Shown piece after piece: positions 6,108-14,086 of a stretch of 36,949 nucleotides of DNA. The position numbers and the translations under genes are program-made. The stretch comes from Acidobacteriaceae bacterium. GTDB lineage: Bacteria; Acidobacteriota; Terriglobia; Terriglobales; Acidobacteriaceae. Numbering within the stretch: position 1 is the first letter of the stretch; every line of letters begins with the position of its first letter. The DNA lies in the NCBI GenBank assembly GCA_030037705.1, contig JASHQE010000061.1, positions 1 to 36,949 of the forward strand, in the 5' to 3' direction. Below the pieces are notes generated by a model that was given only the letters and a program-made list of their open reading frames with translations, had not been told where the DNA came from and searched no databases.

Positions 6108-8468
6108 ATGGCATCCACACGTACGACCGTTGCCCCCCCGCCAGATCGCGTAAGACTTATCGTGGCATCCTCCGTGATGCTCACATTTATCTCTTTTTGG
6201 CGCGCAGCCGCCATTGTTCTCAACGACCTGGGTTCCTCAGCCTTTTATGCCGGCGGCATCGCCGAGAGTGCCGTGGGCGCGGCTGCGCCGTGGTTCATCC
6301 TCGGCATCATGCTGTTCAGCTTTGCGGTGCGCGCGGTCTATGTCGAGAGCTGTTCGATGTTTACCCGCGGCGGCGTCTACCGTGTGGTGAAGGAGGCGTT
6401 GGGCGGCACCTTCGCCAAACTCAGCGTATCTGCGCTGATGTTCGATTACATCCTCACCGGGCCGATCTCCGGCGTGTCGGCTGGGCAATATATTACGGGC
6501 CTGATGAACGAGCTGATGACGGTAGCCAACCAGGACCACTGGCTGCCACCGGCGCTGATGACGGCGCAGGGTCATCCCTTCCAGTTCAACATGGATTACA
6601 CCTCGGCGCTCTTCGCGGCGCTGGTGACGATCTACTACTGGTGGCAGAACATCAAGGGAATCGAGGAGTCGAGCGGAAAGGCAATGCAGGTCATGGAGAT
6701 CACCACGGTGATGGTGGTGATTCTGCTGATCTGGGGGACGTATTCTGTCTTCGTCCGCGGCGTCCATCTGCCGCCGGCGCCCGTGCCCGGCAACCTGCAC
6801 TTCAGCAAAGACGCCTTGGGCTTTTTGCGGGGCCGCGGCTTGCCGATCTTTGGACTATTCGGGATTCTGATGGCCTTTGGGCACTCGATCCTGGCCATGA
6901 GCGGCGAGGAGAGCCTGGCGCAGGTCAATCGCGAGATCCAGCACCCGAAGCTCAAGAACCTGAAGCGCGCTGCAATCGTCATTGCGATCTATAGCCTGAT
7001 CTTCACCGGCGGCGCGACGCTGCTGGCTTCGATGCTGATCCCCGATGGTCCGCGCACGCAAGTTTACTCAGACAACCTCATCGCCGGTCTGGCGATGTAC
7101 ATGGTGGGCCCGCTGTTCTGGCGCATCATCTTCCGCATCTTCGTTGTGCTGGTCGGATTCCTGATTCTCTCAGGCGCCATCAACACCTCGATCATCGGCT
7201 CGACAGGCGTCTTAATGCGCGTGGCCGAAGACGGCGTGCTGACCGACTGGTTCCGGATGCCGCACAAGAAGTTCGGCACCAGTTATCGCATCGTCAATCT
7301 GGTGTTCATCCTGCAGATGGTCACCATCATCGCCAGCCGGGGTGATGTCGATACCCTGGGCGAGGCTTACGCCTTCGGCGTGATCTGGTCGTTCACCTTC
7401 AACAGCCTGGCCATGCTGGTGTTGCGCTGGAAGTATCACGGCGAACGCGGCTGGAAGGTGCCGCCGAATATCCGGATTGGCAAGACCGAGATTCCGGTCG
7501 GACTGATCTCGGTCTTCATGGTACTGCTGACCACCGCGGTGGTGAATCTGTTCACAAAGTCCGTGGCTACAGTGAGCGGCATCGCCTTTGCAGCCGCGTT
7601 CTTCATCATCTTCACGATCTCAGAGCGGAAAAACCTCAGACTCCATGCGCTTACGGCGCGGCAGATGAAGGACCACTTCCAGTTGGAGCACCAGGAGAAG
7701 GTGAGCCGGGAGTCGGCCGCCATCCGGCCTGGCGGCGTCATGGTGACGATGCGGGACGCCGATAATCCGCTTGCGCTCAAATGGACCCTGGCCCGCACGC
7801 ACACGGATGAAAAAGACGTGATTGTGATCAGTGTGCGGATGATGGGCGTAGGTGGACCTGAATATTTGAGCGCCGAGCAGCAAAGTTTCAGTGAACACGA
7901 ACAGACGCTGTTCACCAAAGCCGTCTCGGTAGCGGAGAGCTTCGGCAAGAAGGTTTCGCTGCTGGTAGTGCCTGCCGGAGATATCTTTGCCGCTCTTGCG
8001 CAGAGCGCAAATTCCCTTGAAGTGGATTCCGTGGTCTCTGGACTGTCGAGCTCTATGACGGCCGAAGACCAGGCCTTCCACATGGGTCAGGCCTGGGAGG
8101 CTCTGCCCGAGCCGAAACGCCAGTTCAACTTCTACGTGATCGGGCCGGATGGCCTAGCCAAGGTCTTCTTCATCGGGCCACATGCGCCCGCTTTGAGTCC
8201 GGAAGACGTGCAACTGGTACATCGGCTCTGGCTCAACATGCGCCGCGACCCGGCTGCGGGAGACCTGCATCACAGCGATATCATCACTTACGCGCTGACG
8301 CGGCTGGCCAGCCAGTACGCGCGCGAAAAGGCTGACATTCTGCGCGAACTGCGCAACTGCCGCGCATCCGCTTCGCAAGACCGTCCGCGCTATGGAGACC
8401 AGGATTCTTCCGGCTACACCGGCGTCGCCCAGACGCAACGCGCCGTGAAGCAGACGCGCGACCAGTAG
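6108..8468 (+). CDS. APC-family amino-acid permease with C-terminal stress-protein-like domain
   Basis: 786 residues. Residues about 15-500 form a membrane domain of around twelve helices. The sequence VYVESCSMFTRGGVYRVVKE near 84-103 and the unwound-helix region GPISGVSAGQYITGL identify the amino acid-polyamine-organocation superfamily. Residues about 520-770 are soluble and predicted cytoplasmic. They show alternating strands and helices (DVIVISVRMMGVGG, VSLLVVPAGDIFAALAQSA) resembling universal-stress-protein domains attached to some APC carriers, where they may sense nucleotide or energy state. The substrate cannot be told from sequence. Only a poor Shine-Dalgarno precedes the ATG. The gene stands alone, bounded by repeat clusters on both sides. 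Confidence 0.88.
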   Translation: MASTRTTVAPPPDRVRLIVASSVMLTFISFWRAAAIVLNDLGSSAFYAGGIAESAVGAAAPWFILGIMLFSFAVRAVYVESCSMFTRGGVYRVVKEALGGTFAKLSVSALMFDYILTGPISGVSAGQYITGLMNELMTVANQDHWLPPALMTAQGHPFQFNMDYTSALFAALVTIYYWWQNIKGIEESSGKAMQVMEITTVMVVILLIWGTYSVFVRGVHLPPAPVPGNLHFSKDALGFLRGRGLPIFGLFGILMAFGHSILAMSGEESLAQVNREIQHPKLKNLKRAAIVIAIYSLIFTGGATLLASMLIPDGPRTQVYSDNLIAGLAMYMVGPLFWRIIFRIFVVLVGFLILSGAINTSIIGSTGVLMRVAEDGVLTDWFRMPHKKFGTSYRIVNLVFILQMVTIIASRGDVDTLGEAYAFGVIWSFTFNSLAMLVLRWKYHGERGWKVPPNIRIGKTEIPVGLISVFMVLLTTAVVNLFTKSVATVSGIAFAAAFFIIFTISERKNLRLHALTARQMKDHFQLEHQEKVSRESAAIRPGGVMVTMRDADNPLALKWTLARTHTDEKDVIVISVRMMGVGGPEYLSAEQQSFSEHEQTLFTKAVSVAESFGKKVSLLVVPAGDIFAALAQSANSLEVDSVVSGLSSSMTAEDQAFHMGQAWEALPEPKRQFNFYVIGPDGLAKVFFIGPHAPALSPEDVQLVHRLWLNMRRDPAAGDLHHSDIITYALTRLASQYAREKADILRELRNCRASASQDRPRYGDQDSSGYTGVAQTQRAVKQTRDQ

Positions 8469-8554
8469 AACGGCAGCAATCAGGGGTCAGAGGTCAGACG
8501 CCGGCATCCTGAGCCTGAAGTGCGCATTCCAATAAGCTGTCATCCTGAATAATC

Positions 8555-8647
8555 TGTCATCCTGAGCGAATTTTGGCGCGCTTTTGCGCCAAAATGAGTC
8601 GAAGGATCTGCGGTTGCTTTTCAACGAATTTCTGCCCCGCCACACTA
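8555..8647. mobile_element. TA-ended repeat family 2, partial copy
   Basis: The core TGTCATCCTGAGCGAA, then a perfect hairpin TTTTGGCGC (8571-8579) / GCGCCAAAA (8586-8594), then GAGTCGAAGGATCTGCGGTT. The right end CGCCACACTA finishes at the TA (8646-8647) where element A copy 2 begins. The left terminal repeat is not found. A truncated duplicate TGTCATCCTGA starts at about 8539. The hairpin could also terminate the permease transcript. Together with element A copy 2 this accounts for most of the gap 8469-8820. Confidence 0.6.
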
Positions 8648-8823
8648 GGCCGTATCCACTATATAGACCAACTCTAAGTTGCTGAAAAGTAAATCAAGCA
8701 CTGTCATGTTGAGCGAAGTTGGGAGCGTTCTTTGCTCCCAACGGAGTCGAAACATCTGCGGTTCGCCACGTCTGGCAATGATTTTTGCCCATGGTTCACC
8801 AGGCTATATGTCGATACCACCTA
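8646..8823. mobile_element. MITE-like element A, copy 2 (178 bp)
   Basis: Same plan as the copy at 5643-5819, with inverted-repeat ends (TAGGCCGTAT at 8646-8655; the complementary right end finishes at 8823) and the same hairpin core GTTGGGAGC / GCTCCCAAC. The right end overlaps the stop codon of the hydrolase gene: TAG at 8823-8821 on the minus strand is made of the TA target plus the first element base. Confidence 0.8.
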
Positions 8824-9531
8824 GACCGTAAACGCCTCGCCCGGCTTCCACGCGACCACCCGGACGCTGGAATCAACCAAAGCTGCGAGTTGTTCCGGCG
8901 TGCCTTTGAGCGGCGGAAATGTGCCAAAGTGGATGGGAAGAACGATCTCAGGAGCGATAAAGCGGACTGCGAGCGCGGCTTCTTTCGGCCCCATCGAAAA
9001 ATGGCCGCCGATGGGCAGCATGGCCACCTTGGGCCGGTACAGTTCGCGGACCAGCTCCATGTCGCGGAAGACCGTGGTGTCGCCGGCGTGGTAGAGCACC
9101 GGGCCGTCAGCGATGGTCAGCACGAACCCTGCGGCAACGCCTACGTAATGGGTTCCCTTCTCGTCCTGTGCGCCCGCTGAGTGCCGGGCATCCACCATGG
9201 TGGCGGCTACGTCTTCGAGTTGTATCGTGCCGCCGAGATTCATCCCGATGGTGCTCTCCACCCCTTTGCCGCCAACGTACGCGGCCAGCTCGAAGATCGC
9301 CACCACGGTCGAACCATGCTTTTTTGCCACCGCTACAACATCGGACATGTGATCGCCATGGCCATGGGTAAGCAGGATGGTATGGATCTTCGAGGGCAAT
9401 GGAAAATCTTTGGGGTATTTGGGGTTTTGCGCAATGAACGGATCAATCAGGATATTGTTTCCCGCCGGGGTCTGAATAAGCACAGTGGCGTGTCCGAGCC
9501 AGGTAATGCGGGTTTGCTTGGATGCAGTCAT
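8821..9531 (-). CDS. Metal-dependent hydrolase, UPF0173 (metallo-beta-lactamase fold)
   Basis: 236 residues. The zinc-binding signature LLTHGHGDHMSD at about 53-64 holds His56, His58, Asp60 and His61. WLGHATVLIQTPAGNNILIDP near the N-terminus, VLYHAGDTTVF with its metal-binding Asp, and LPIHFGTFPPLKG are all typical of the UPF0173 (YtkL-like) family of broad MBL hydrolases. The natural substrate is unknown. A strong Shine-Dalgarno (GAGGAG, six bases before the ATG at 9531) fixes the start. The stop codon coincides with the end of a mobile element; the protein end ...KPGEAFTV looks normal for the family, so function is probably kept. Confidence 0.92.
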   Translation of the reverse strand: MTASKQTRITWLGHATVLIQTPAGNNILIDPFIAQNPKYPKDFPLPSKIHTILLTHGHGDHMSDVVAVAKKHGSTVVAIFELAAYVGGKGVESTIGMNLGGTIQLEDVAATMVDARHSAGAQDEKGTHYVGVAAGFVLTIADGPVLYHAGDTTVFRDMELVRELYRPKVAMLPIGGHFSMGPKEAALAVRFIAPEIVLPIHFGTFPPLKGTPEQLAALVDSSVRVVAWKPGEAFTV

Positions 9532-9746
9532 GAATTTCTCCTCTTATCAGACAGGAATCACATTGTTGGGATGACGATTGCCGGATGCACGCGGCCCGAA
9601 AACTCGCATTGGGCGAATTCCATACGATTCAATTTCCACATCGTGGTGTGCCTTTGGGTTTAAGAGATCGCTTACGGACCGCCTCTTTGAGAACTATCGC
9701 TTGACCTCGCCCGGAGGCAAGCGTACGCTACCTCAAAGGCGAATAT

Positions 9747-10790
9747 ATGGCGAAAACTGATCCACTCTTCCCTATCCTGAACGCAAAGTCCATTTCCCCT
9801 TTGGCCCACCGGGCAGCGGAAGCGCCACTCGACTCCACAGGCTGCTTCACCGAGTATCGTCCGCTCGATTCGCGCTCGATTTTGAGCAAGGTTAACTCGA
9901 AGCGCGGCGCACCCTTCAGCCATGCCATCAATCCCTACCGGGGCTGCGAGTTCGCCTGCCGGTATTGTTATGCGCGCTATACGCATGAGTTTCTGGAACT
10001 GCGCGATCCACAGGAATTCGAGCGGAAGATCTATTTCAAGGAAAATGCCGCGTGGCTTTTAGAGCAGGAGCTGCGGCGGATGAAGCCAGGGGCGCAGATC
10101 GCGCTAGGCACAGCTACTGACCCCTACCAGCCGATCGAGCGGAAACAGCGCATTACGCGCTCGTTGCTGGAGGTATTTACCAGATTCAGCGGCTTCACCC
10201 TGGGAATCGTGAGCAAATCCACGTTGATCGCGCGGGATGTGGATTTGCTGCAGGCGATTGCCGAGCACAACAGGCTGAGCGTCAACCTGACGGTGACCAC
10301 GCTGAATGCAAAGCTGGCGCGGATTCTGGAGCCGCGTGCTCCGCGGCCGGATCTGCGCATCCGCACGTTGGCGCGATTGCGCGAGGCGGGATTGCGAGCC
10401 GGGGTGCTCTGCTCGCCGCTGATGCCGGGCATCACGGACAGCCGCAGTTCGATCTCTGCAGTAGCAAGAGCGGCAAAGGAAGCGGATGCGTGCTTCTTTG
10501 CGGCCGGCGCGCTGTTTTTGAAGCCCTGCTCGCTGCCGACGTTCTTCGCTTTCGTGCGCGAGCATTTTCCCGAGCAGTTGCCGGTTTATGAGAAACGCTA
10601 TGCGAAGAGCGCGTTCGTCTCGACCGAGTACCAGCGGCGCGTATCCGATCTCGTTGATTCCATCTGCCGTGAATACAAGATGGGCAAGCGATATTCCGAT
10701 CAGTGGAAGGAAGAGATGCGACCGAAAGGCAGGGAAAAAGTTGAGATTCAGCCGTGGCTGCCGTTTGGGACTAAGTCTCTGGCCATTTGA
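9747..10790 (+). CDS. Radical SAM protein, SplB/PA0069-like
   Basis: 347 residues. The cluster motif GCEFACRYCYAR carries Cys67, Cys71 and Cys74, the C-x3-C-x2-C that binds the SAM [4Fe-4S] cluster. The following NPYRGC and ALGTATDPYQPIE segments and the spacing match the Rv2578c/PA0069 group, related to spore photoproduct lyase but found in non-sporulating bacteria. A role in DNA lesion repair is often suggested for the group and is not proved. The ATG has a weak AAGG upstream. The gene is divergent from the UPF0173 hydrolase across 215 bases in which I see no other feature. Confidence 0.87.
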   Translation: MAKTDPLFPILNAKSISPLAHRAAEAPLDSTGCFTEYRPLDSRSILSKVNSKRGAPFSHAINPYRGCEFACRYCYARYTHEFLELRDPQEFERKIYFKENAAWLLEQELRRMKPGAQIALGTATDPYQPIERKQRITRSLLEVFTRFSGFTLGIVSKSTLIARDVDLLQAIAEHNRLSVNLTVTTLNAKLARILEPRAPRPDLRIRTLARLREAGLRAGVLCSPLMPGITDSRSSISAVARAAKEADACFFAAGALFLKPCSLPTFFAFVREHFPEQLPVYEKRYAKSAFVSTEYQRRVSDLVDSICREYKMGKRYSDQWKEEMRPKGREKVEIQPWLPFGTKSLAI

Positions 10791-10846
10791 TTTTGCACCG
10801 TCTTTGGGTGCCTGGAAAATCACAAGTTGGTAGTTGATAGACAAAA

Positions 10847-10983
10847 CAAGCACTGTCATGTTGAGCGAAGTCCGCCGCGGCGGAGAGTCGAAACATCTGC
10901 GGTTCGCCGCACCTGGCACCGAAGTATTGAGAATCCGCTGCTTTTTGCCTGTGGTTCACCGCGCTATATGTCGATACAGCCTA
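10847..10983. mobile_element. MITE-like element A, copy 3 (left end missing)
   Basis: Homology to the complete copies starts at CAAGCACTGTCATG (10847) and continues to the right end CTATATGTCGATACAGCCTA (to 10983). Its core hairpin is different: TCCGCCGCGGCGGA in place of the GTTGGGAGC stem. With the two elements that follow, it fills most of the 496-base gap 10791-11286. Confidence 0.7.
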
Positions 10984-11115
10984 GTGTCTTGTCTCTAAAG
11001 TTCGCGACATAAATACAGTTGTCATCCTGAGCGGAGGTCGCCGCGGCGACCGGAGTCGAAGGACCTGCGGTTCGGGACTTCGACTTATGTTATGAACTTC
11101 TGACTCACCACACTA
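10982..11115. mobile_element. TA-ended repeat family 2, complete copy (134 bp)
   Basis: Begins TAGTGTCTTGTC and ends CACCACACTA. When the right end is complemented, the two ends align without gaps over about 35 bases, sharing TAGTGT, AAGTTC and ACATAA. The core has GGTCGCCGCGGCGACC between TGTCATCCTGAGCG and GAGTCGAAGGACCTGCGG. It shares its terminal TA dinucleotides with element A copies on both sides. Confidence 0.65.
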
Positions 11116-11220
11116 GGCTGTATCGACATAGAGACCAACTCTAAGTTGCTGAAAAGTACGTCAAGCACTGTCATGTTGAGCGAAGTCCGCCGCGGAGAAT
11201 CGAAATATCTGCGGTTCGTT
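11114..11220. mobile_element. MITE-like element A, copy 4 (right end missing)
   Basis: Left inverted repeat TAGGCTGTATCGACATAGAG at 11114-11133, then the conserved body and the core TGTCATGTTGAGCGAAG with TCCGCCGCGGA. It stops at CTGCGGTTCG, just upstream of the TIGR03435 remnant. Confidence 0.7.
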
Positions 11221-11286
11221 TCCTGCCGCCGCGCGTACTTCTCCGTGAGCCCGAGCAGCCTGTTGGCCGCTCCAAGTGTCTTCTGA

Positions 11287-11631
11287 AAAGGATTCTTTTT
11301 TCGTGGCTTTGGAGACCTGAATGTCACCAACAACACGATGACCGACTTTGCGCACGGAATGCAGGGCGCGGTGATGGATAAGCCGGTAGTCGATCACACC
11401 GGTCTGACGGACCGCTATAACTTCCGGCTGAAGTGGACGCCCGATGATTCGCAGTTTGCACAGTTTCGCGGGACGAACGGGCCGTTGCAGCCACCGGCCG
11501 GAGACAATCCCAATGCGCCGCCGAGCTTGTATACGGCCATGCCGGAGCAACTGGGGTTGAAGATCGAGGCCGGCAAGGCGATGGATGATGTGATCGTGAT
11601 CGATCACGTAGAGAAACCGTCTCCGAATTGA
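11287..11631 (+). pseudogene. 3' remnant of a TIGR03435-family gene
   Basis: About 114 codons in one frame, reading GFGDLNVTNNTMTDFAHGMQ, then PVVDHTGLTDRYNFRLKWTPDD, SLYTAMPEQLGLKIEAGK and the family ending VIVIDHVEKPSPN. This is the C-terminal half of the acidobacterial TIGR03435 protein (usually about 250-300 residues, exported). The frame is closed by a stop at 11284-11286, and the upstream bases are repeat DNA, so the 5' part is lost. An ATG at 11338 could start a 97-residue peptide, but nothing suggests it is made as a functional protein. Confidence 0.75.
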
Positions 11632-11702
11632 GACCGATGAACCGGCTATGCGGCAATGACTCCAACTTAACCCTGTGGGATGTGCCATGAAAGGTATCAC
11701 GG

Positions 11703-11708
11703 TATAAT
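11703..11708 (+). promoter_or_regulatory. -10 box ahead of the polysaccharide operon
   Basis: A perfect TATAAT in cacggTATAATgagg, 64 bases before the synthase ATG. No good -35 is seen at 16-18 bases upstream. It is the best promoter candidate for 11773-15148. Confidence 0.5.
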
Positions 11709-11772
11709 GAGGCCAATTTAAGAGAACCGCAATTGATCGATTATTGCGAGGGAACGGCGGGGATCGACGCCC

Positions 11773-13008
11773 ATGGCTCCGGTGTTGATGTGGCTCATCA
11801 TGGTGCTGTGCCTGGCGATCTCTGTCTGCAAGTACCTTTTCGGTCTTATCCTTCAGTTGGCGCACCCCTCCGCTAAAATCCGCAAGAACTACAACTTCGA
11901 GCCGACCGTAAGCGTTCTGATGCCCTGCTACAACGAAGGCAAAACAGTCTACGAAACCATTGAGAGCATCAGCAAGAGTAATTACCCCACCGAAAAGTTC
12001 GAAGTGATCGCCCAGGACGATTGCTCGGCCGACGACAGTTACGAGTGGATGCTGAAGGCGGAGCGCGATTTCCGGAATATCCGCATCCGCGTGGGCCGCA
12101 ATGAAGAGAATTGCGGCAAGGCCCGCACGGTCTGCAATGCGCTCGTACACTCGAGCGCCGAGATCATCATCTCCATCGACTCCGACTGCATCTTTCATCC
12201 TGGCGTGATTCGCGAGCTCACCGCCAGCTTCTCCGAACCGAAGGTGGGTTCGGTCGGCGGCCGCGTGGGGGTGCGGAACCCCAATGAAAACATCATCACG
12301 GCAATCCAGACCATCGTGTATTACGCCGCTTTCGAACTCTACAAGATTCCCGAAAATTGGACGCGCAGCGTCTGCTGCATAAGCGGCTGCCTCTTCGCCA
12401 TCCGCCGCGAGCTGCTGCTGGAGATCGAGCCCGCGATTCGCGCGCGCCATTGGTTTGGAGTCCCGGTCAACCAGGGCGAAGACCGATTCCTGACCCATCA
12501 GACACTTTTGCGCGGCTACGGCACTTACATCAATAACGATGCGCTCTGCTGGACCACCGTACCCAACAGCCTGTCCGTACTCTTCAAGCAGCAACTGCGT
12601 TGGCGGCGAAGCATCGTTCGCGACTTCTTCTTCACGCTTCGTTCGCTTCCGCAGCACGTCTTCAAGCTGCATCCCAACACCGTGCTCACGCTTGTGCTCA
12701 CGCCGCTGGGTGCGATCGTTGCACTCCTGGTCGTCGTGAATTCCCTCATCTCCGATCCCATGGCGTGGGCGGGGCCGATGCCACTGGTGACAGCGTTGGC
12801 CATTGCCGCCGTCCTGTCGTGGTGGATCAAGAAGCACAGCGTGCGCGAAACCGTCGCTCATCCGCTGGCCTTTGGCGCTTATATCGCCTGGGCCATTGCA
12901 AGCAGCCTTTTTCTTACTCCGCTCGCCCTTTTCACCATGGATTCGGCTGACTGGGGCACGCGCGCGAAGACGCTCCAGGAGGTTTCAGTTGGCAACCCCC
13001 ACGCTTGA
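11773..13008 (+). CDS. Processive GT2 glycosyltransferase (polysaccharide synthase)
   Basis: 411 residues. An N-terminal helix (residues 3-28) precedes a cytoplasmic GT-A domain, and three or four helices follow after about 310. All motifs of a processive, hyaluronan synthase/NodC/BcsA-like enzyme are present: Asp82-Asp83 in QDDCSAD, D-x-D at 136-138 (DSDCIF), G-E-D at 235-237, and Q-Q-L-R-W at 273-277. It probably polymerises a nucleotide sugar and moves the chain through the inner membrane in one step. There is no PilZ domain, so direct cyclic-di-GMP control is not evident. The product cannot be predicted. Its last 20 bases overlap the next gene, which implies coupled translation. Confidence 0.9.
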   Translation: MAPVLMWLIMVLCLAISVCKYLFGLILQLAHPSAKIRKNYNFEPTVSVLMPCYNEGKTVYETIESISKSNYPTEKFEVIAQDDCSADDSYEWMLKAERDFRNIRIRVGRNEENCGKARTVCNALVHSSAEIIISIDSDCIFHPGVIRELTASFSEPKVGSVGGRVGVRNPNENIITAIQTIVYYAAFELYKIPENWTRSVCCISGCLFAIRRELLLEIEPAIRARHWFGVPVNQGEDRFLTHQTLLRGYGTYINNDALCWTTVPNSLSVLFKQQLRWRRSIVRDFFFTLRSLPQHVFKLHPNTVLTLVLTPLGAIVALLVVVNSLISDPMAWAGPMPLVTALAIAAVLSWWIKKHSVRETVAHPLAFGAYIAWAIASSLFLTPLALFTMDSADWGTRAKTLQEVSVGNPHA

Positions 13009-14074
13009 ACCTGATGTGAAACCTGCAAAGAAAGCCGCAGGCAGGCAGTCCCTGCATTACCGCTTTATTCTTGCCACCTACCGTATCTTCGCGATCGGGG
13101 CTCTGTACGCCGTGCTGTTGGGCGTGATCGCGTATGCCTTCGTCATGGGGTTTTACGCTGTCAATAATTCATGGGCCGCGCCGATCATTCTTTCCGCAAC
13201 CGACGAGAAGAGCCTCGACTTTCGCGCGAAGCTCATCACCAGCCAGCAGACGATTGAAGACCTGAAAGTCGACGCCGCCAAGATGGATTCGGGTCTCAGG
13301 GAGATGCGCAGCCATCGCGACGCCCTGCTGGCGCTGGAGCCCCCCATCCAGGCGGCCATCGACCGCGAGCGCCAGCACGATCGCGTCGACGGTCCCCAGC
13401 TTACCTCTCTCGATAGCCGGAAACTCGCCGATAACGCCCAGACCCAGCAGGTACTGGAACAACTCGACGGGATGCAGGCCAACATTCAAAAGGACCTGGC
13501 CGCGGGCCTCATCACCAAGGCCGATGCTGCTTCGCAGTTAGCCGCTCTCAATCAAACAGCCACTTCCTACACAGACAGCCGCATTGCCGAAGTCCTGCTC
13601 ACCGACACCGTCCTCGATAAGACCACCCTGGGCAGCACCACGCTCGAAGCCCTTGAAAAGCAGGCCGAACTCCGCTCTGAGGCCGCGCAACTCGATGTGG
13701 CTATTCATGTCGCAGACAAGGAGCTAACGGAAGATAACCGCCAGATCGCTCGCCTGCACGATGCCATTGCCACCGCCAAACAGAGCCCCTATTATCTCAA
13801 TGCCTCCGGTCAAAGTCTGCTCAACTTCGCCTTTGTTCCTTACGACAATCAAGCGAGCGCCACACTTGGCAGCCCAATCTACGATTGCTATCTGAACATG
13901 ATCTTCTGCCGGAAGGTGGGAACCATTGTCACCCGTTTTCCCGGCGAAGAACAGGTCCTTCATCCCATCTTCAAGACGCAGATTCGCGGATTCCTCATCC
14001 AGATGGATCTGCACCGGCCTGAATCGGCCAAGTCGAGAACTGTCTTTCTAGGCGGAAAGCCGCTGTTGTTTTAA
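12989..14074 (+). CDS. Single-pass membrane coiled-coil adaptor (HlyD-like), polysaccharide export
   Basis: 361 residues if started at TTG 12989, chosen because AGGAGG (12977-12982) stands exactly six bases before it. A longer open frame reaches back into the synthase gene without ribosome-binding support. One membrane helix lies at about residues 24-52. It is followed by about 220 mostly helical, charged residues (coiled coil, for example QVLEQLDGMQANIQKDLAAG) and a C-terminal strand-rich part: FAFVPYDNQASATLGSPIYD, then FCRKVGTIVTRFPGEEQVLHP, ending VFLGGKPLLF. This order (helix, coiled coil, beta domain) is that of membrane-fusion or HlyD-type adaptors linking an inner-membrane machine to an outer-membrane channel. 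The assignment is structural inference. An even pair of cysteines (YDCYLNMIFC) may form a periplasmic disulfide. Confidence 0.75.
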   Translation: MATPTLEPDVKPAKKAAGRQSLHYRFILATYRIFAIGALYAVLLGVIAYAFVMGFYAVNNSWAAPIILSATDEKSLDFRAKLITSQQTIEDLKVDAAKMDSGLREMRSHRDALLALEPPIQAAIDRERQHDRVDGPQLTSLDSRKLADNAQTQQVLEQLDGMQANIQKDLAAGLITKADAASQLAALNQTATSYTDSRIAEVLLTDTVLDKTTLGSTTLEALEKQAELRSEAAQLDVAIHVADKELTEDNRQIARLHDAIATAKQSPYYLNASGQSLLNFAFVPYDNQASATLGSPIYDCYLNMIFCRKVGTIVTRFPGEEQVLHPIFKTQIRGFLIQMDLHRPESAKSRTVFLGGKPLLF

Positions 14075-14086
14075 CAGGAGCATTGC

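Noticed and set aside
6056..6994. Long plus-strand frame (312 codons) overlapping the permease
   Set aside because: It is the +2 shadow of the permease frame: Arg/His/Gly-rich, without any recognisable domain.
10982..11115. Repeat cluster considered as a CRISPR array
   Set aside because: Units are not regularly spaced, have inverted-repeat ends, and no cas genes are near.
11161..12861. 566-codon open frame on the minus strand opposite the GT2 synthase
   Set aside because: It is antisense to a gene with complete catalytic motifs, and its composition is typical of shadow frames in GC-rich DNA.
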